In this document: positions 1-8,679 of the stretch, one piece after another
How positions within the stretch are numbered: position 1 is the stretch's first letter
Layout: every line of letters begins with the position of its first letter
Assembly: GCA_016710595.1 (NCBI GenBank)
Contig: JADJVM010000007.1
Span: 29,081 to 93,080 of the forward strand
Direction of reading: 5' to 3'
Length of the DNA: 64,000 bases
DNA from: Niastella sp.
GTDB lineage: Bacteria > Bacteroidota > Bacteroidia > Chitinophagales > Chitinophagaceae
Notes under the pieces: generated by a model
Told to the model about the DNA's origin: nothing
The model's database searches: none
Seen by the model: only the letters and a program-made list of their open reading frames with translations
Translations under genes and position numbers: made by a program

Positions 1-159
1 TAAAAGCGTGTGGGTAGTTATTCTTTTTACTTCTTTATTTATTGACATAAATTTAAATTAGGAGTTGATGATGGGGTGTAGCAAATGGAACTGCAGTTAG
101 AGTTGCTACATCAATACATAAATATATTTTACTTTTTTATTTTAAGGTAGATAAATTAT

Positions 160-1098
160 TTATAATTCAATTTTTAATATTGCATGGTAACCATCCTTTA
201 AGATCACATTATTGGGGTCTTTACTAAAAGCATCTGAACATAAATAGATTTGAATGATTTTTGTATAGAAAATATTTCTTTTTTTACAATAATACCATTC
301 CTGTTCAATGGCAATCTTATTAAAACTCTCTTCATTATAATTTTCATACATGGTCTTGTTCCCGATAAGCTCACCATACATATTGTACAAGGGAACGTTT
401 ATGATGATGTTGCTTTTAAATCCATTCCCACCGGTATTTACAATGGCCTTGCTACTATCTTTTGCAAAATATACCTGGCCGCTCTTGAGCCATACTGGCC
501 ATAGAGTACCAATAATATTTTGTCCATAAAATTCTTTTAATTTATTATCCATTGTGAGAGAATCTAAATTAAAAAATTGGATAGACCGGCATAAGAAATC
601 TTTTTTACGATAAGACCTTTTCCTGTTTTTATGATTGATAGAAGTAGAAAATATCCTGGCTTCTCCCAAATAAGTTCCGGCAGGAGTAACAATAGGGGAG
701 CGCATGCTCACCCAGGGAATATAACTATACAACTTATTGTTTTGAATATACAATATTTCATCTATTGATAAATTTGCATTCGTGCGATTCGATGTGATGT
801 TTAGATCAATATGATGCATGGTGTCAATCTGCAATTTGTCGATCCGTATTAATTTTAATGCATCGGGCCACCGGTATTGGATGGGTTGATAAGCTTTTAG
901 GGTTCCTTTTATAAATTGATCCAGTATATCATTTTTAACTTCTTCGTTGCATGATTTCATTTCAGTAGATAAATACCCTGCCCACTGAATTTTTGAATTC
1001 TTAATAAATGCATCATACCGGGTAGGGCCATTTTGCACTTGTGCCAACAGCATATTGCAAAATAAAACACCTGTAAATATGAGAAAACTGGGTTTCAT
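160..1098 (-). CDS. Secreted protein of unknown function
   Basis: A 312-residue protein that I do not recognise. The start is set at the ATG ending at 1098 because the next residues (MKPSFLIF...CNMLLAQ) form a clear Sec signal peptide with a hydrophobic core and an LAQ cleavage site; the longer upstream reading would put charged residues ahead of it. The mature part has many Asn, Tyr and Lys residues and no obvious repeats or catalytic motif. Its ATG overlaps the TGA of the ppx gene by 4 bases (ATGA), so the two are probably translated together. The protein is expected to be periplasmic or exported. Function is unknown. Confidence 0.6.
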   Translation of the reverse strand: MKPSFLIFTGVLFCNMLLAQVQNGPTRYDAFIKNSKIQWAGYLSTEMKSCNEEVKNDILDQFIKGTLKAYQPIQYRWPDALKLIRIDKLQIDTMHHIDLNITSNRTNANLSIDEILYIQNNKLYSYIPWVSMRSPIVTPAGTYLGEARIFSTSINHKNRKRSYRKKDFLCRSIQFFNLDSLTMDNKLKEFYGQNIIGTLWPVWLKSGQVYFAKDSSKAIVNTGGNGFKSNIIINVPLYNMYGELIGNKTMYENYNEESFNKIAIEQEWYYCKKRNIFYTKIIQIYLCSDAFSKDPNNVILKDGYHAILKIEL

Positions 1099-1985
1099 GA
1101 TGATTTGTTTTTTAATTCGGCCCAAAGGTGCTGTATCAAACCATCCCCAAGGCCAATGCGGGGTACAAAAATTTCATTCGCATTGGCACAGCGCATCACT
1201 TGTATATAAATTTGTAATGCGGGTACTATCACATCTGCCCGGTCTCTTCGTAAATTATATTTTTCCATACGGGTTTCAATAGAATAGGCGCCCAACTCTT
1301 TGTAATAATCTTTTAATAAATCTAAACTTAAAGATTTTCCATCTTTCTTTTTGCTTAAAGAAAAAACTTTATTAATGTTACCGCCACTCCCTATTGCAAT
1401 TACTTCTTTATGCCCCTTGGTTACTGCTTTTATGGTGTTTTTCAAAACATCCCAATCGTTTTCTGTTAGTTGGCCTTTTAATAACCGAATGGTTCCAATA
1501 TTGAATGATTTATTAAAAATGAGTAAACCATTGCTGAAAAAAGAAATTTCAGTACTACCGCCACCAACATCAATATACATATAGCTATGATCTGTATTCA
1601 TATACTCTGCCACATGGTTTTCAAAAACTAAATTGGCTTCCATATCGCCGCTGATGATCTCAATTTTAATACCGGTGTGTTGCCATACTTTTTCGATGAT
1701 CCCGGGTCCGTTCACAGCATCCCTCATGGCACTGGTAGCACATGCTTTTATTTTTTCTACACGGTAAGCCTGGGCAAGATATTTAAATGACAACATGGTG
1801 TCTAAAAACATTTTGATCTTTTCTTCAGAAATTATTTTCTTTTCAAAAACATCAAACCCCAATCTCAATGGCACTCTTACTAAATTAAGTTTATTGAAAT
1901 GAAGGGTATTGCCCGGCGTCTCCGTTACCTCCTTTACTAAAAGCCTTGCTGCATTACTACCGATATCTATGGCTGCTAAAATCAA
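1095..1985 (-). CDS. ppx: Exopolyphosphatase / guanosine pentaphosphatase (Ppx/GppA family)
   Basis: A 296-residue member of the ASKHA-fold Ppx/GppA family, which hydrolyses terminal phosphates of polyphosphate or pppGpp in the cytoplasm. Visible motifs are the N-terminal phosphate-1 loop AAIDIGSNAARLLV (residues about 4-17), the ACATSAMRDA segment near residue 100, the second nucleotide/phosphate loop YIDVGGGSTEISFF near residue 137, and AIGSGGNINK near residue 195. It ends after the ASKHA core and lacks the C-terminal HD-like domain of the ~500-residue E. coli Ppx, which is the usual short form in Bacteroidetes. Whether polyphosphate or pppGpp is the real substrate cannot be told from sequence. 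It overlaps the downstream secreted-protein gene by 4 bases. Confidence 0.9.
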   Translation of the reverse strand: MILAAIDIGSNAARLLVKEVTETPGNTLHFNKLNLVRVPLRLGFDVFEKKIISEEKIKMFLDTMLSFKYLAQAYRVEKIKACATSAMRDAVNGPGIIEKVWQHTGIKIEIISGDMEANLVFENHVAEYMNTDHSYMYIDVGGGSTEISFFSNGLLIFNKSFNIGTIRLLKGQLTENDWDVLKNTIKAVTKGHKEVIAIGSGGNINKVFSLSKKKDGKSLSLDLLKDYYKELGAYSIETRMEKYNLRRDRADVIVPALQIYIQVMRCANANEIFVPRIGLGDGLIQHLWAELKNKSS

Positions 1986-2103
1986 ATCTGGTGGTTTGTT
2001 TCAAATTTCGGATAAAATTTAAGAAAGTATCATAAATAAAAAAGAAAATAAAGTTTGTACATAATATGATACAGGATTGCTCATTTCATTTCCTATTACC
2101 GGT

Positions 2104-2595
2104 TTATTTGTTTTTTAATTTTTCTATTATTACAGAGGTAGAAATTCCTTTCACCATTTTTGCTAAATGCACATGTCCCCCGGCTGCTATTACTTCTTTA
2201 GCACCGGCAATAGCATCAATGGTATAATCTCCCCCTTTCACCAGTACATCAGGTAAAATGGAAGTAATTAAATCTTTGGGTGTATCAGTTTCAAAAATTA
2301 CAACGGCATCTGTCATTAACAGGCTGGCAAGAATTAAGGCTCTTTCCTGTTCTCCTAATACCGGCCGGTTATTCCCTTTTAATCTTTTTACCGATGCATC
2401 AGAATTTACCCCTACAATAAGGATGTCGCCCAAAGAAGCAGCTTCGCACAATGAGGCAATGTGGCCCTGGTGCAATAAATCAAAAACCCCATTGGTGAAT
2501 ACGATTTTTTTGCGATGCAAACGCCATCTCTTTAATTCTTGTTGCAAATGTATTTCATCAAATATCTTGTTTGGTATCGCTTGTATTTGCCTCAT
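2104..2595 (-). CDS. rfaE2: D-glycero-beta-D-manno-heptose 1-phosphate adenylyltransferase (RfaE domain II)
   Basis: A 163-residue cytidylyltransferase-fold enzyme that transfers AMP from ATP to heptose 1-phosphate, giving ADP-heptose for LPS inner core. The nucleotide-binding signature VFTNGVFDLLHQGHI (residues about 32-46, with the HxGH) and the later GVNSDASVKRLKG segment and KGGDYT motif are intact. The stand-alone nucleotidyltransferase domain is common outside enterobacteria, where HldE carries a fused kinase. Its start lies 38 bases inside the end of the upstream flippase-like gene on the same strand, so the two are probably cotranscribed. Which kinase partners with it is not visible in this window. 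Confidence 0.9.
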   Translation of the reverse strand: MRQIQAIPNKIFDEIHLQQELKRWRLHRKKIVFTNGVFDLLHQGHIASLCEAASLGDILIVGVNSDASVKRLKGNNRPVLGEQERALILASLLMTDAVVIFETDTPKDLITSILPDVLVKGGDYTIDAIAGAKEVIAAGGHVHLAKMVKGISTSVIIEKLKNK

Positions 2596-3595
2596 CTTTA
2601 TTTTTATTTTTATAAAAAAGGTATATCATACTCATTACACCTACTATTAAAATAATACTTGTGGTTACGCCCCACATCAGCCAGCCAAATGCTTTTCCGG
2701 TAGGGGCCGATACGTGATATATTAAAAGCGTTTGCATTACAAAAACCGGGAAAGATCCCAGCCCGCCAGGTGTAGCAATCATAGAAAGGGTAGCTAATGA
2801 TAAAATGGCGCAAGCTGCTTTAATGCCCAGGTGTGCGGTGCCTTCTATCACCTGGAAGCCAATATATATCTGTAATAAATACATAGCCCAAATAAAAATG
2901 GTATGAAAAATAAATAATTTCCGATGCTTTAATTTTTTGATACTGATAAAACCTGTTAACATACCTTTTAAAAAATGCCTGACTTTGACGATTACGGTAT
3001 GTTGAGGATATTTCCGAACCAGGAATATAATTATCATTAAAATTAAAAGAAACAACCCTGATATTGCCTGAATGCCTCTTGTAATATTTCCGGAGTAGGT
3101 AAAGGAATTAAGCGCCTTTTTAAAATATCCCCCTACCAGGTCAATTTGTATTAATACAGAAAATAAAATAAAAAGGATATAACAAAACATATCGAAAATA
3201 CGCTCAATGATAACGGTTCCTAAAACCTTATCTACTTCTAATTTTTCTTTTTTTGAAAGTACCGTACATTTTACGATCTCTCCTAACCGTGGAATAAAGC
3301 TGTTGATAAGATAACCCAGCATGACACTGGCAAATACAGTTTGGGTAGCAGGTTTAAAGCCCAAAGGCTCCATCAGTAATTTCCATCTTAAGCTGCGGCT
3401 TAAGTGGCTAAGAATTGCCATAATAAATACAGGAATCAACAGGTAGTAATTGGCACTTTTGATGGCCAAACGAAATTCGGCAGTCTCTTCCGGCGTCATG
3501 CTGCTTAATTGCCACCATACCAGCAAAATACCGGCGATGGTGAACACACCATATTTTAAAAATGTAATAATTTTCTTTTGCATTTTGTAATACAA
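2558..3595 (-). CDS. Flippase-like multi-pass membrane protein (lysylphosphatidylglycerol synthase TM / UPF0104 family)
   Basis: A 345-residue integral membrane protein with about seven to eight hydrophobic helices, of the YbhN/AglD-like (LPG synthase TM region, UPF0104) family. Family hallmarks visible are the early SHLSRSLRWKLLMEPLG segment, the FIPRLGEIVKC segment after it, the IIERIFDMFCY helix, and the Gly/Pro-rich ATPGGLGSFP near residue 275. Members are found next to glycosyltransferases and lipid-modifying enzymes and are thought to move or bind lipid-linked substrates. Coupling to the heptose enzyme downstream (38-base overlap) suggests an envelope role. The C-terminal tail is short and Lys/Asp-rich. 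The exact substrate is unknown. Confidence 0.75.
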   Translation of the reverse strand: MYYKMQKKIITFLKYGVFTIAGILLVWWQLSSMTPEETAEFRLAIKSANYYLLIPVFIMAILSHLSRSLRWKLLMEPLGFKPATQTVFASVMLGYLINSFIPRLGEIVKCTVLSKKEKLEVDKVLGTVIIERIFDMFCYILFILFSVLIQIDLVGGYFKKALNSFTYSGNITRGIQAISGLFLLILMIIIFLVRKYPQHTVIVKVRHFLKGMLTGFISIKKLKHRKLFIFHTIFIWAMYLLQIYIGFQVIEGTAHLGIKAACAILSLATLSMIATPGGLGSFPVFVMQTLLIYHVSAPTGKAFGWLMWGVTTSIILIVGVMSMIYLFYKNKNKDEANTSDTKQDI

Positions 3596-3651
3596 GGTTG
3601 CCGAAGAAAAGAAACAAAATATTTATCCTTAATTTTTATGTTATGAGAATC

Positions 3652-4497
3652 TTATTCGTTTAATAGCATATTGTCAATTAACCTCACCTCACCCAGGTAT
3701 GCTGCTACCAGGGCAACCAATCTATTTTTACCATCCCAGGCTTCTATTGGTTCAAGTGTATCAGCATCTGCAATTTCCAAATAATCTACCACAAATCCAT
3801 TTTCCTTTAATTGATTTTGCATAGCAGCTTTTAATTCATTTAAAGAGCCAGCCTTTATCACCCGTTTTATTTTATATAGTACTTCACTAATTACCTCTGC
3901 TTTTTTTATTTCAGTGGCAGATAAACGCATATTTCGGCTACTTAATGCCAACTTATTATTTTCTCTTACAGTGGGAACGGTTATTACCTGTGTAGGAAAT
4001 GATTTAAGTGCAATTAATTTTTTTATCAGCATGCATTGCTGGTAATCTTTTTGGCCAAGAAATAAATTGTTGGGCTCTATGATTTGCAGTAACCGGTCAA
4101 CTACCTGGCATACCCCCTGGAAATGTCCCTGCCGGAATTTCCCTTCTAAAATTGTTTCCAAATTACCTAACTCATAATGTGGGGCAACATAGCCCGGGGG
4201 ATATATTTCTGATACCGATGGTAAAAATAAAATATCACAACCTGATGTTTCCAGCATCTGAATATCCTGTGTAAGGGTTATTGGATATTTTTCAAAATCC
4301 TTTTTATTATTAAACTGGGTTGGGTTTACAAAAATGCTGCAAACACAAATTTCGTTTTTGGTTTTGCAAGCCTTTATAAGTGCCAGGTGACCGTTGTGCA
4401 ATGCCCCCATAGTAGGTACAAAACCAATAGATTGTGATTTTATTTTTAAACTGCCTAATATATTTCTTATATCAACCAGCCTTTTACTTATAATCAT
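3652..4497 (-). CDS. panC: Pantothenate synthetase (pantoate-beta-alanine ligase)
   Basis: A 281-residue cytoplasmic enzyme that joins pantoate and beta-alanine using ATP, the last step to pantothenate. The HIGH-type motif FVPTMGALHNGHLALI is at residues about 27-42, followed by SIFVNPTQFN, the GKFRQGHFQGVCQVVDRL substrate loop near residue 155, LGQKDYQQ, and the KMSKS-equivalent LSSRNMRLS near residue 195. Full length for the family. It is divergent from the glycogen synthase domain gene at 4611. This panC/glycogen synthase pairing recurs in related genomes as far as I recall, so I read it as conserved gene order. Confidence 0.95.
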   Translation of the reverse strand: MIISKRLVDIRNILGSLKIKSQSIGFVPTMGALHNGHLALIKACKTKNEICVCSIFVNPTQFNNKKDFEKYPITLTQDIQMLETSGCDILFLPSVSEIYPPGYVAPHYELGNLETILEGKFRQGHFQGVCQVVDRLLQIIEPNNLFLGQKDYQQCMLIKKLIALKSFPTQVITVPTVRENNKLALSSRNMRLSATEIKKAEVISEVLYKIKRVIKAGSLNELKAAMQNQLKENGFVVDYLEIADADTLEPIEAWDGKNRLVALVAAYLGEVRLIDNMLLNE

Positions 4498-4553
4498 TTT
4501 GATGTATATAAATGTTATACTAAGTAAAAAATGGCTTTCTCTCTAAAAAAACG

Positions 4554-4561
4554 TAATTTTG
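4554..4561 (+). promoter_or_regulatory. Candidate Bacteroidetes -7 promoter element
   Basis: TAATTTTG matches the Bacteroidetes primary sigma factor element TAnnTTTG, 49 bases before the ATG of the glycogen synthase domain gene. No good TTG -33 element is visible at the expected spacing. Confidence 0.45.
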
Positions 4562-4610
4562 CAGCCAATTTCAAGTATAAAGCTTGTATAGCTCTCTAAC
4601 TTAGCACAAT

Positions 4611-5423
4611 ATGTCAACAAAGAAACGGATTTTATTTATTGCAAACGAAATGTCGCCCTATTTGGAGCTTACTGAATTTGCAGAAGTAGTGAACAAATTG
4701 GCAATCATGTCAAATGACAATAATATAGAAGTGCGATGCATTATGCCCCGTTTTGGAGTGATAAATGAACGCCGCCACCGGTTGCATGAAGTTGTTCGTT
4801 TATCTGGTATCAATGTGATGATTGATGGGGACGATTATCCTTTGGTAATAAAAGTAGCTTCACTGCCCAATGCCCGCCTGCAAATATATTTTTTAGATAA
4901 CGAAGATTTTTTTAAGCGTAAATCCATTTTTACTGATGAAAATGAAAATTGGTTTGATGATAATGGATTGCGGACCGTTCTGTTTTGTAAAGGCGCATTG
5001 GAAACAGTAAAGAAATTTGGCTGGCCTCCCGATATTATTCATTGCAGTGGCTGGATGACCGGCCTAATACCCTTATATATTAAAACGGCTTATAAAAAAG
5101 AGCCCGTATTCAACCATAGTAAAGTAGTATTTACAATTGGCGAAAATACCTTTAAAGAAAAATTAGAATCTGATTTTGCAAAACTAGCTACCATTAGCGA
5201 TTCTATCACTCCTAAAGAGCAAGCGCTTTTTAAAGAAGGTACCAATGCAGCATTATATAGAACTGGCGCCTCTTATGCCGATGCGATTACTTTTGGAGCT
5301 GCCAAAACAGATAAGAAATTAACCGAAGAGTTTTCAAAAGTAAAAGGTAAAAAAGTTTTGAAATTTAATCCTGAATCTGATTTAACAGACTATTTACAAT
5401 TATATAACGACCTTGCTAAATAG
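4611..5423 (+). CDS. Glycogen/starch synthase N-terminal domain protein
   Basis: A 270-residue protein resembling only the N-terminal Rossmann half of GT5 glycogen/starch synthases. It begins RILFIANEMSPY (ADP-glucose synthases usually have a KxGGLADV loop here; this protein has TEFAEVVNKLA instead) and contains PDIIHCSGWMTGLIP, the equivalent of the DVVHAHDW region, near residue 140. The C-terminal GT-B half with the donor-binding motif is absent, so ordinary glycosyl transfer is doubtful. The same short form is annotated as glycogen/starch synthase across Bacteroidetes next to panC. A regulatory or alternative role is possible. Followed by the DUF4270 lipoprotein gene after 35 bases. Confidence 0.7.
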   Translation: MSTKKRILFIANEMSPYLELTEFAEVVNKLAIMSNDNNIEVRCIMPRFGVINERRHRLHEVVRLSGINVMIDGDDYPLVIKVASLPNARLQIYFLDNEDFFKRKSIFTDENENWFDDNGLRTVLFCKGALETVKKFGWPPDIIHCSGWMTGLIPLYIKTAYKKEPVFNHSKVVFTIGENTFKEKLESDFAKLATISDSITPKEQALFKEGTNAALYRTGASYADAITFGAAKTDKKLTEEFSKVKGKKVLKFNPESDLTDYLQLYNDLAK

Positions 5424-5458
5424 TTAACTGCAAACCTGATTATCTTAAATATTTATTT

Positions 5459-6940
5459 GTGCGCAAAAATGTTTTCCCTGTAATTATTACCGGAATCTTA
5501 GTGGCCTCATTCGTTTTTTGGGGCTGTACTAAATTAGATACTACAAACCTGGGGGTTGACCTGATACCCGCCGTGGATAATGTTCATACCTTTCGGGATA
5601 CCTTTCAGATAGAAACTACCCAGGGCTTTTTTAATGATACCAGCCAGGTAAACCTTTCCGGTAATTTTCTCTTAGGGAGAATCAATAATGATCCTTTATT
5701 TGGAACCACGAATGCCGAATTGTTTTTACAATTTAAGCCTCCCTTTTATCCTTATTATTACGGTAATCCCCTGGATACTTTAATTGGAATTGACTCAGTT
5801 GTTTTGACATTAAAATATTCAGGTTCTTATGGAGATACTACCATTCCCCAGCAATTAGAAGTTACCCGTATTACAGATACAGAGTTCTCTGATTCATCTT
5901 TTAAACCACACAATATTAATTACAGCCCCATGTTGGGCTTACCTGTATCCTCAGTGCAAACAGTTGATATTCGTAATTTACCCAATAAAGTATATTTTGC
6001 CCATGGTAAAGATTCCAGTACCAATCAAATAAGAATAAAGCTAGACCCAATTTATGCCAATGAATGGTACTTGTATGATTCCAGCGCTACGGGATCGTTC
6101 AATGCGTTTAGAAATGATTCCCTATTCAGGAAAATTATAAAAGGCCTGGCTGTAAAATCAATCAGCAGTGGCAACGCATTAATGTACCTGGTATTAGATG
6201 ATCCTGATACAAGACTGGAAATTCATTTTCGTAAAAGATTTAATGGAAAGGTAGATACGGTATTTAACAGTTTAGGAATACAAACCGCATATTATTCTGA
6301 TTTCTATCCATCGGCTGTAGCCAATCATATTCAAAGAGACAGGACCGGTACGCCAAGCCTAAATCCGGGGCCAGATGAATTGTACTTACAAACAAGTCCG
6401 GGTTCTTATGCAAACTTACATTTTCCCGGATTACACCCCGATAGTATAAGCAACAGGGTTATAAACCGTGCAGAGATTGTAGTGGAACAAATACCAGATA
6501 ACCCATATTATGATTCTGTTTTTGCTGTTCCACATGCATTGTATGTTGATTTGATTGATACTGCTGCAGCTAAATGGAAACCTATTTATTTTGATTTAAA
6601 CCCAATGGCTTATTATGATCCGGACAATGCCAGCTTTTATTTCCCATCATCTATGGATTATAATAGTTTTGGCGCTTTCCCCAAACATAAAACGGGGCCT
6701 GGCGGTACCGGCATCTATTATTATACATTAAATGTAACCCGGCAATTGCAGGACATGGTAAGCCGTAAACATATAAATTATGATATGCGCCTATTTGCAC
6801 CCTATACTTTAGTATATCCACAATATTCAACAGCCATTTTACCGTACGCAAACCCATTGGCTTTTGGCCGTATTAAAATTGGCAGTGGTAGCAATCCGCA
6901 ATACAGAATGAAACTCATAATGACCTGGACGAAAATATAA
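5459..6940 (+). CDS. DUF4270 family outer-membrane lipoprotein
   Basis: A 493-residue predicted lipoprotein of the DUF4270 family. The start is a GTG giving VRKNVFPVIITG, a short signal peptide that ends in the lipobox-like VFWGC near residue 23. The mature protein begins TKLDTTNLGVDLIPAVDNV, typical for the family, and then has beta-rich segments with repeated DS/DT-F-R patterns (for example DTFQIETTQGFF and LFGTTNAELFLQF). The family is Bacteroidetes-specific and is thought to sit on the outer membrane; a biochemical role is not established. It probably shares an operon with the glycogen synthase domain gene and is followed by a strong hairpin terminator at 6948. Confidence 0.8.
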   Translation: MRKNVFPVIITGILVASFVFWGCTKLDTTNLGVDLIPAVDNVHTFRDTFQIETTQGFFNDTSQVNLSGNFLLGRINNDPLFGTTNAELFLQFKPPFYPYYYGNPLDTLIGIDSVVLTLKYSGSYGDTTIPQQLEVTRITDTEFSDSSFKPHNINYSPMLGLPVSSVQTVDIRNLPNKVYFAHGKDSSTNQIRIKLDPIYANEWYLYDSSATGSFNAFRNDSLFRKIIKGLAVKSISSGNALMYLVLDDPDTRLEIHFRKRFNGKVDTVFNSLGIQTAYYSDFYPSAVANHIQRDRTGTPSLNPGPDELYLQTSPGSYANLHFPGLHPDSISNRVINRAEIVVEQIPDNPYYDSVFAVPHALYVDLIDTAAAKWKPIYFDLNPMAYYDPDNASFYFPSSMDYNSFGAFPKHKTGPGGTGIYYYTLNVTRQLQDMVSRKHINYDMRLFAPYTLVYPQYSTAILPYANPLAFGRIKIGSGSNPQYRMKLIMTWTKI

Positions 6941-6947
6941 TTTTTAT

Positions 6948-6978
6948 AGCCCCCACAATATTGTGGGGGCTTTGTTGT
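6948..6978 (+). terminator. Rho-independent terminator after DUF4270 gene
   Basis: A perfect 12-base inverted repeat (AGCCCCCACAAT / ATTGTGGGGGCT) sits 8 bases after the stop codon and is followed by a T-rich stretch. It overlaps the promoter of metK. Confidence 0.85.
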
Positions 6979-7002
6979 TTTATGTCCATACCCTTATCTT
7001 TG
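6972..7002 (+). promoter_or_regulatory. metK promoter, Bacteroidetes type
   Basis: TTG at 6972-6974, 20 bases of spacer, then TATCTTTG at 6995-7002 match the TTG / TAnnTTTG consensus with the expected spacing. The inferred transcript start would leave a leader of only about 15 bases before the ATG at 7023, which argues for that start. Confidence 0.65.
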
Positions 7003-7022
7003 CATCCTTAAAAAAAATATTT

Positions 7023-8282
7023 ATGCCTTATTTATTTACCTCCGAATCTGTAAGTGAGGGACATCCTGATAAAGTAGCTGACCAGATTAGTGATGCTTTA
7101 ATTGATCATTTTTTAGCTTTTGACCCACAGAGTAAAGTAGCTTGTGAAACATTGGTAACCACAGGCCAGGTAGTTCTTGCCGGTGAAGTGAAAAGTAAAG
7201 CATATTTAGATGTTCAGGAAATTGCAAGGGGTGTAATTCGCAAAATTGGTTATACCAAAAGTGAGTATATGTTTGAAGCAAACTCCTGTGGTATATTATC
7301 TGCTATTCATGAACAATCATCTGATATTAACCAGGGGGTTGATAAAAAGAAAAAAGAAGAGCAAGGTGCAGGAGACCAGGGTATGATGTTTGGGTATGCT
7401 ACCAATGAAACCCCAAATTATATGCCCTTAGCCTTGGATCTTGCCCATTATATATTAATTGAAATGGCGGCTTTGCGCAGAGAAAATAAACAAATAAAAT
7501 ATTTGCGCCCCGATGCAAAAAGCCAGGTTACACTGGAATATAATGATCAAAACCAACCTGTTCGTATTGAAGCCATTGTAGTTTCTACACAGCATGATGA
7601 TTTTGGAACAGATGATACTATGCTGGCAAAAATTAAAAAAGACATTATCAATATTGTAATACCCAGGGTAAAAGCAAAATATCCTAAGTACAATCATTTA
7701 TTTAATAATAAGATTAAGTACCATATAAACCCTACCGGTAAATTTGTAATTGGAGGGCCACATGGCGATACCGGCTTAACCGGGCGTAAGATAATTGTAG
7801 ATACCTACGGCGGAAAAGGTGCTCATGGTGGTGGCGCTTTCAGCGGTAAAGATCCCAGCAAGGTAGATCGTAGCGCCGCTTATGCAACCCGCCATATCGC
7901 TAAAAACTTAGTAGCAGCGGGTCTCTGCGACGAAGTATTGGTGCAGGTTTCTTATGCCATTGGTGTGGCACAACCTACCAGTATTAATGTAAATACTTAT
8001 GGTACTGCCAAAGTAAAACTTACTGATGGTCAAATTGCTAAAAAGGTCATGGGTATGAAGTGCTTTGATATGCGCCCATACTTTATTGAACAACGCTTAA
8101 AACTACGTAACCCCATGTATAGCGAAACAGCAGCTTATGGGCACATGGGACGTAAAAATGAAACTGTTGAAAAAACATTTGTTTCTCCCGATGGTAAAAG
8201 CATCAAGAAAAAAGTAGAACTCTTTACCTGGGAAAAACTGGATGCCGTGAATGATGTAAAGAAAGAATTCGGATTAAAATAA
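7023..8282 (+). CDS. metK: S-adenosylmethionine synthetase
   Basis: A 419-residue cytoplasmic enzyme making S-adenosylmethionine from methionine and ATP. It starts MPYLFTSESVSEGHPDK, which fits the family N-terminus; an upstream in-frame start at 6963 would run through the terminator and promoter, so it is rejected. Motifs present are GHPDKVADQISDA, GAGDQGMMFGYA near residue 118, and the P-loop-like GGGAFSGKDPSKVDRSAAY near residue 270, all with the metal- and phosphate-binding Asp and Lys residues. It is slightly longer than E. coli MetK because of inserts in the middle, as in other Bacteroidetes. It appears to be a single-gene unit between two hairpin terminators. Confidence 0.97.
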   Translation: MPYLFTSESVSEGHPDKVADQISDALIDHFLAFDPQSKVACETLVTTGQVVLAGEVKSKAYLDVQEIARGVIRKIGYTKSEYMFEANSCGILSAIHEQSSDINQGVDKKKKEEQGAGDQGMMFGYATNETPNYMPLALDLAHYILIEMAALRRENKQIKYLRPDAKSQVTLEYNDQNQPVRIEAIVVSTQHDDFGTDDTMLAKIKKDIINIVIPRVKAKYPKYNHLFNNKIKYHINPTGKFVIGGPHGDTGLTGRKIIVDTYGGKGAHGGGAFSGKDPSKVDRSAAYATRHIAKNLVAAGLCDEVLVQVSYAIGVAQPTSINVNTYGTAKVKLTDGQIAKKVMGMKCFDMRPYFIEQRLKLRNPMYSETAAYGHMGRKNETVEKTFVSPDGKSIKKKVELFTWEKLDAVNDVKKEFGLK

Positions 8283-8303
8283 GCAATGCTTTATAATAAA
8301 TTT

Positions 8304-8327
8304 GCCCAACATTTGTTGGGCTTTTTT
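8304..8327 (+). terminator. Rho-independent terminator after metK
   Basis: GCCCAAC-ATTT-GTTGGGC followed by six T residues, 21 bases after the metK stop. Confidence 0.8.
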
Positions 8328-8383
8328 GTGGCTTTACTTTATAAATGTGCCTTTATTTAAAAACAGTAGCTAAAAAAAGGGTC

Positions 8384-8537
8384 CCTCCGTAGAAACGGAG
8401 CGACCTTTTCGATTGCTTGCCATATGAAAAAAATTAAACAGCATAAATGCTGTAAAAAATATTTATCTTGCTTTTAGGGTTTTAAAAACCTGGCCTTTCC
8501 GATTGCCAGCTCTTTTCGATTGCTTGCTGATATGAAA
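8384..8537. repeat. Noncoding stretch with a 16-base direct repeat
   Basis: The 397-base gap between metK and the gene at 8680 holds no ORF. It contains CTTTTCGATTGCTTGC twice (8405-8420 and 8512-8527), each followed a few bases later by ATATGAAAAA. A small hairpin, CTCCGT-AGAA-ACGGAG (8385-8400), lies just before the first copy. This could be a decayed repetitive element or a structured leader; nothing here decides between them. Confidence 0.5.
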
Positions 8538-8679
8538 AATTTATTTTAAAGCAATGAGCAAATTTACATGGCTGAACGCTTATGTGTACACAAGATTTTC
8601 ATCCATTTTATGATGTTAAAACAAAACTCATATCCTTGTAATGTAGTATAGATAAGCATTGTACCTTGTACCTTTCATT

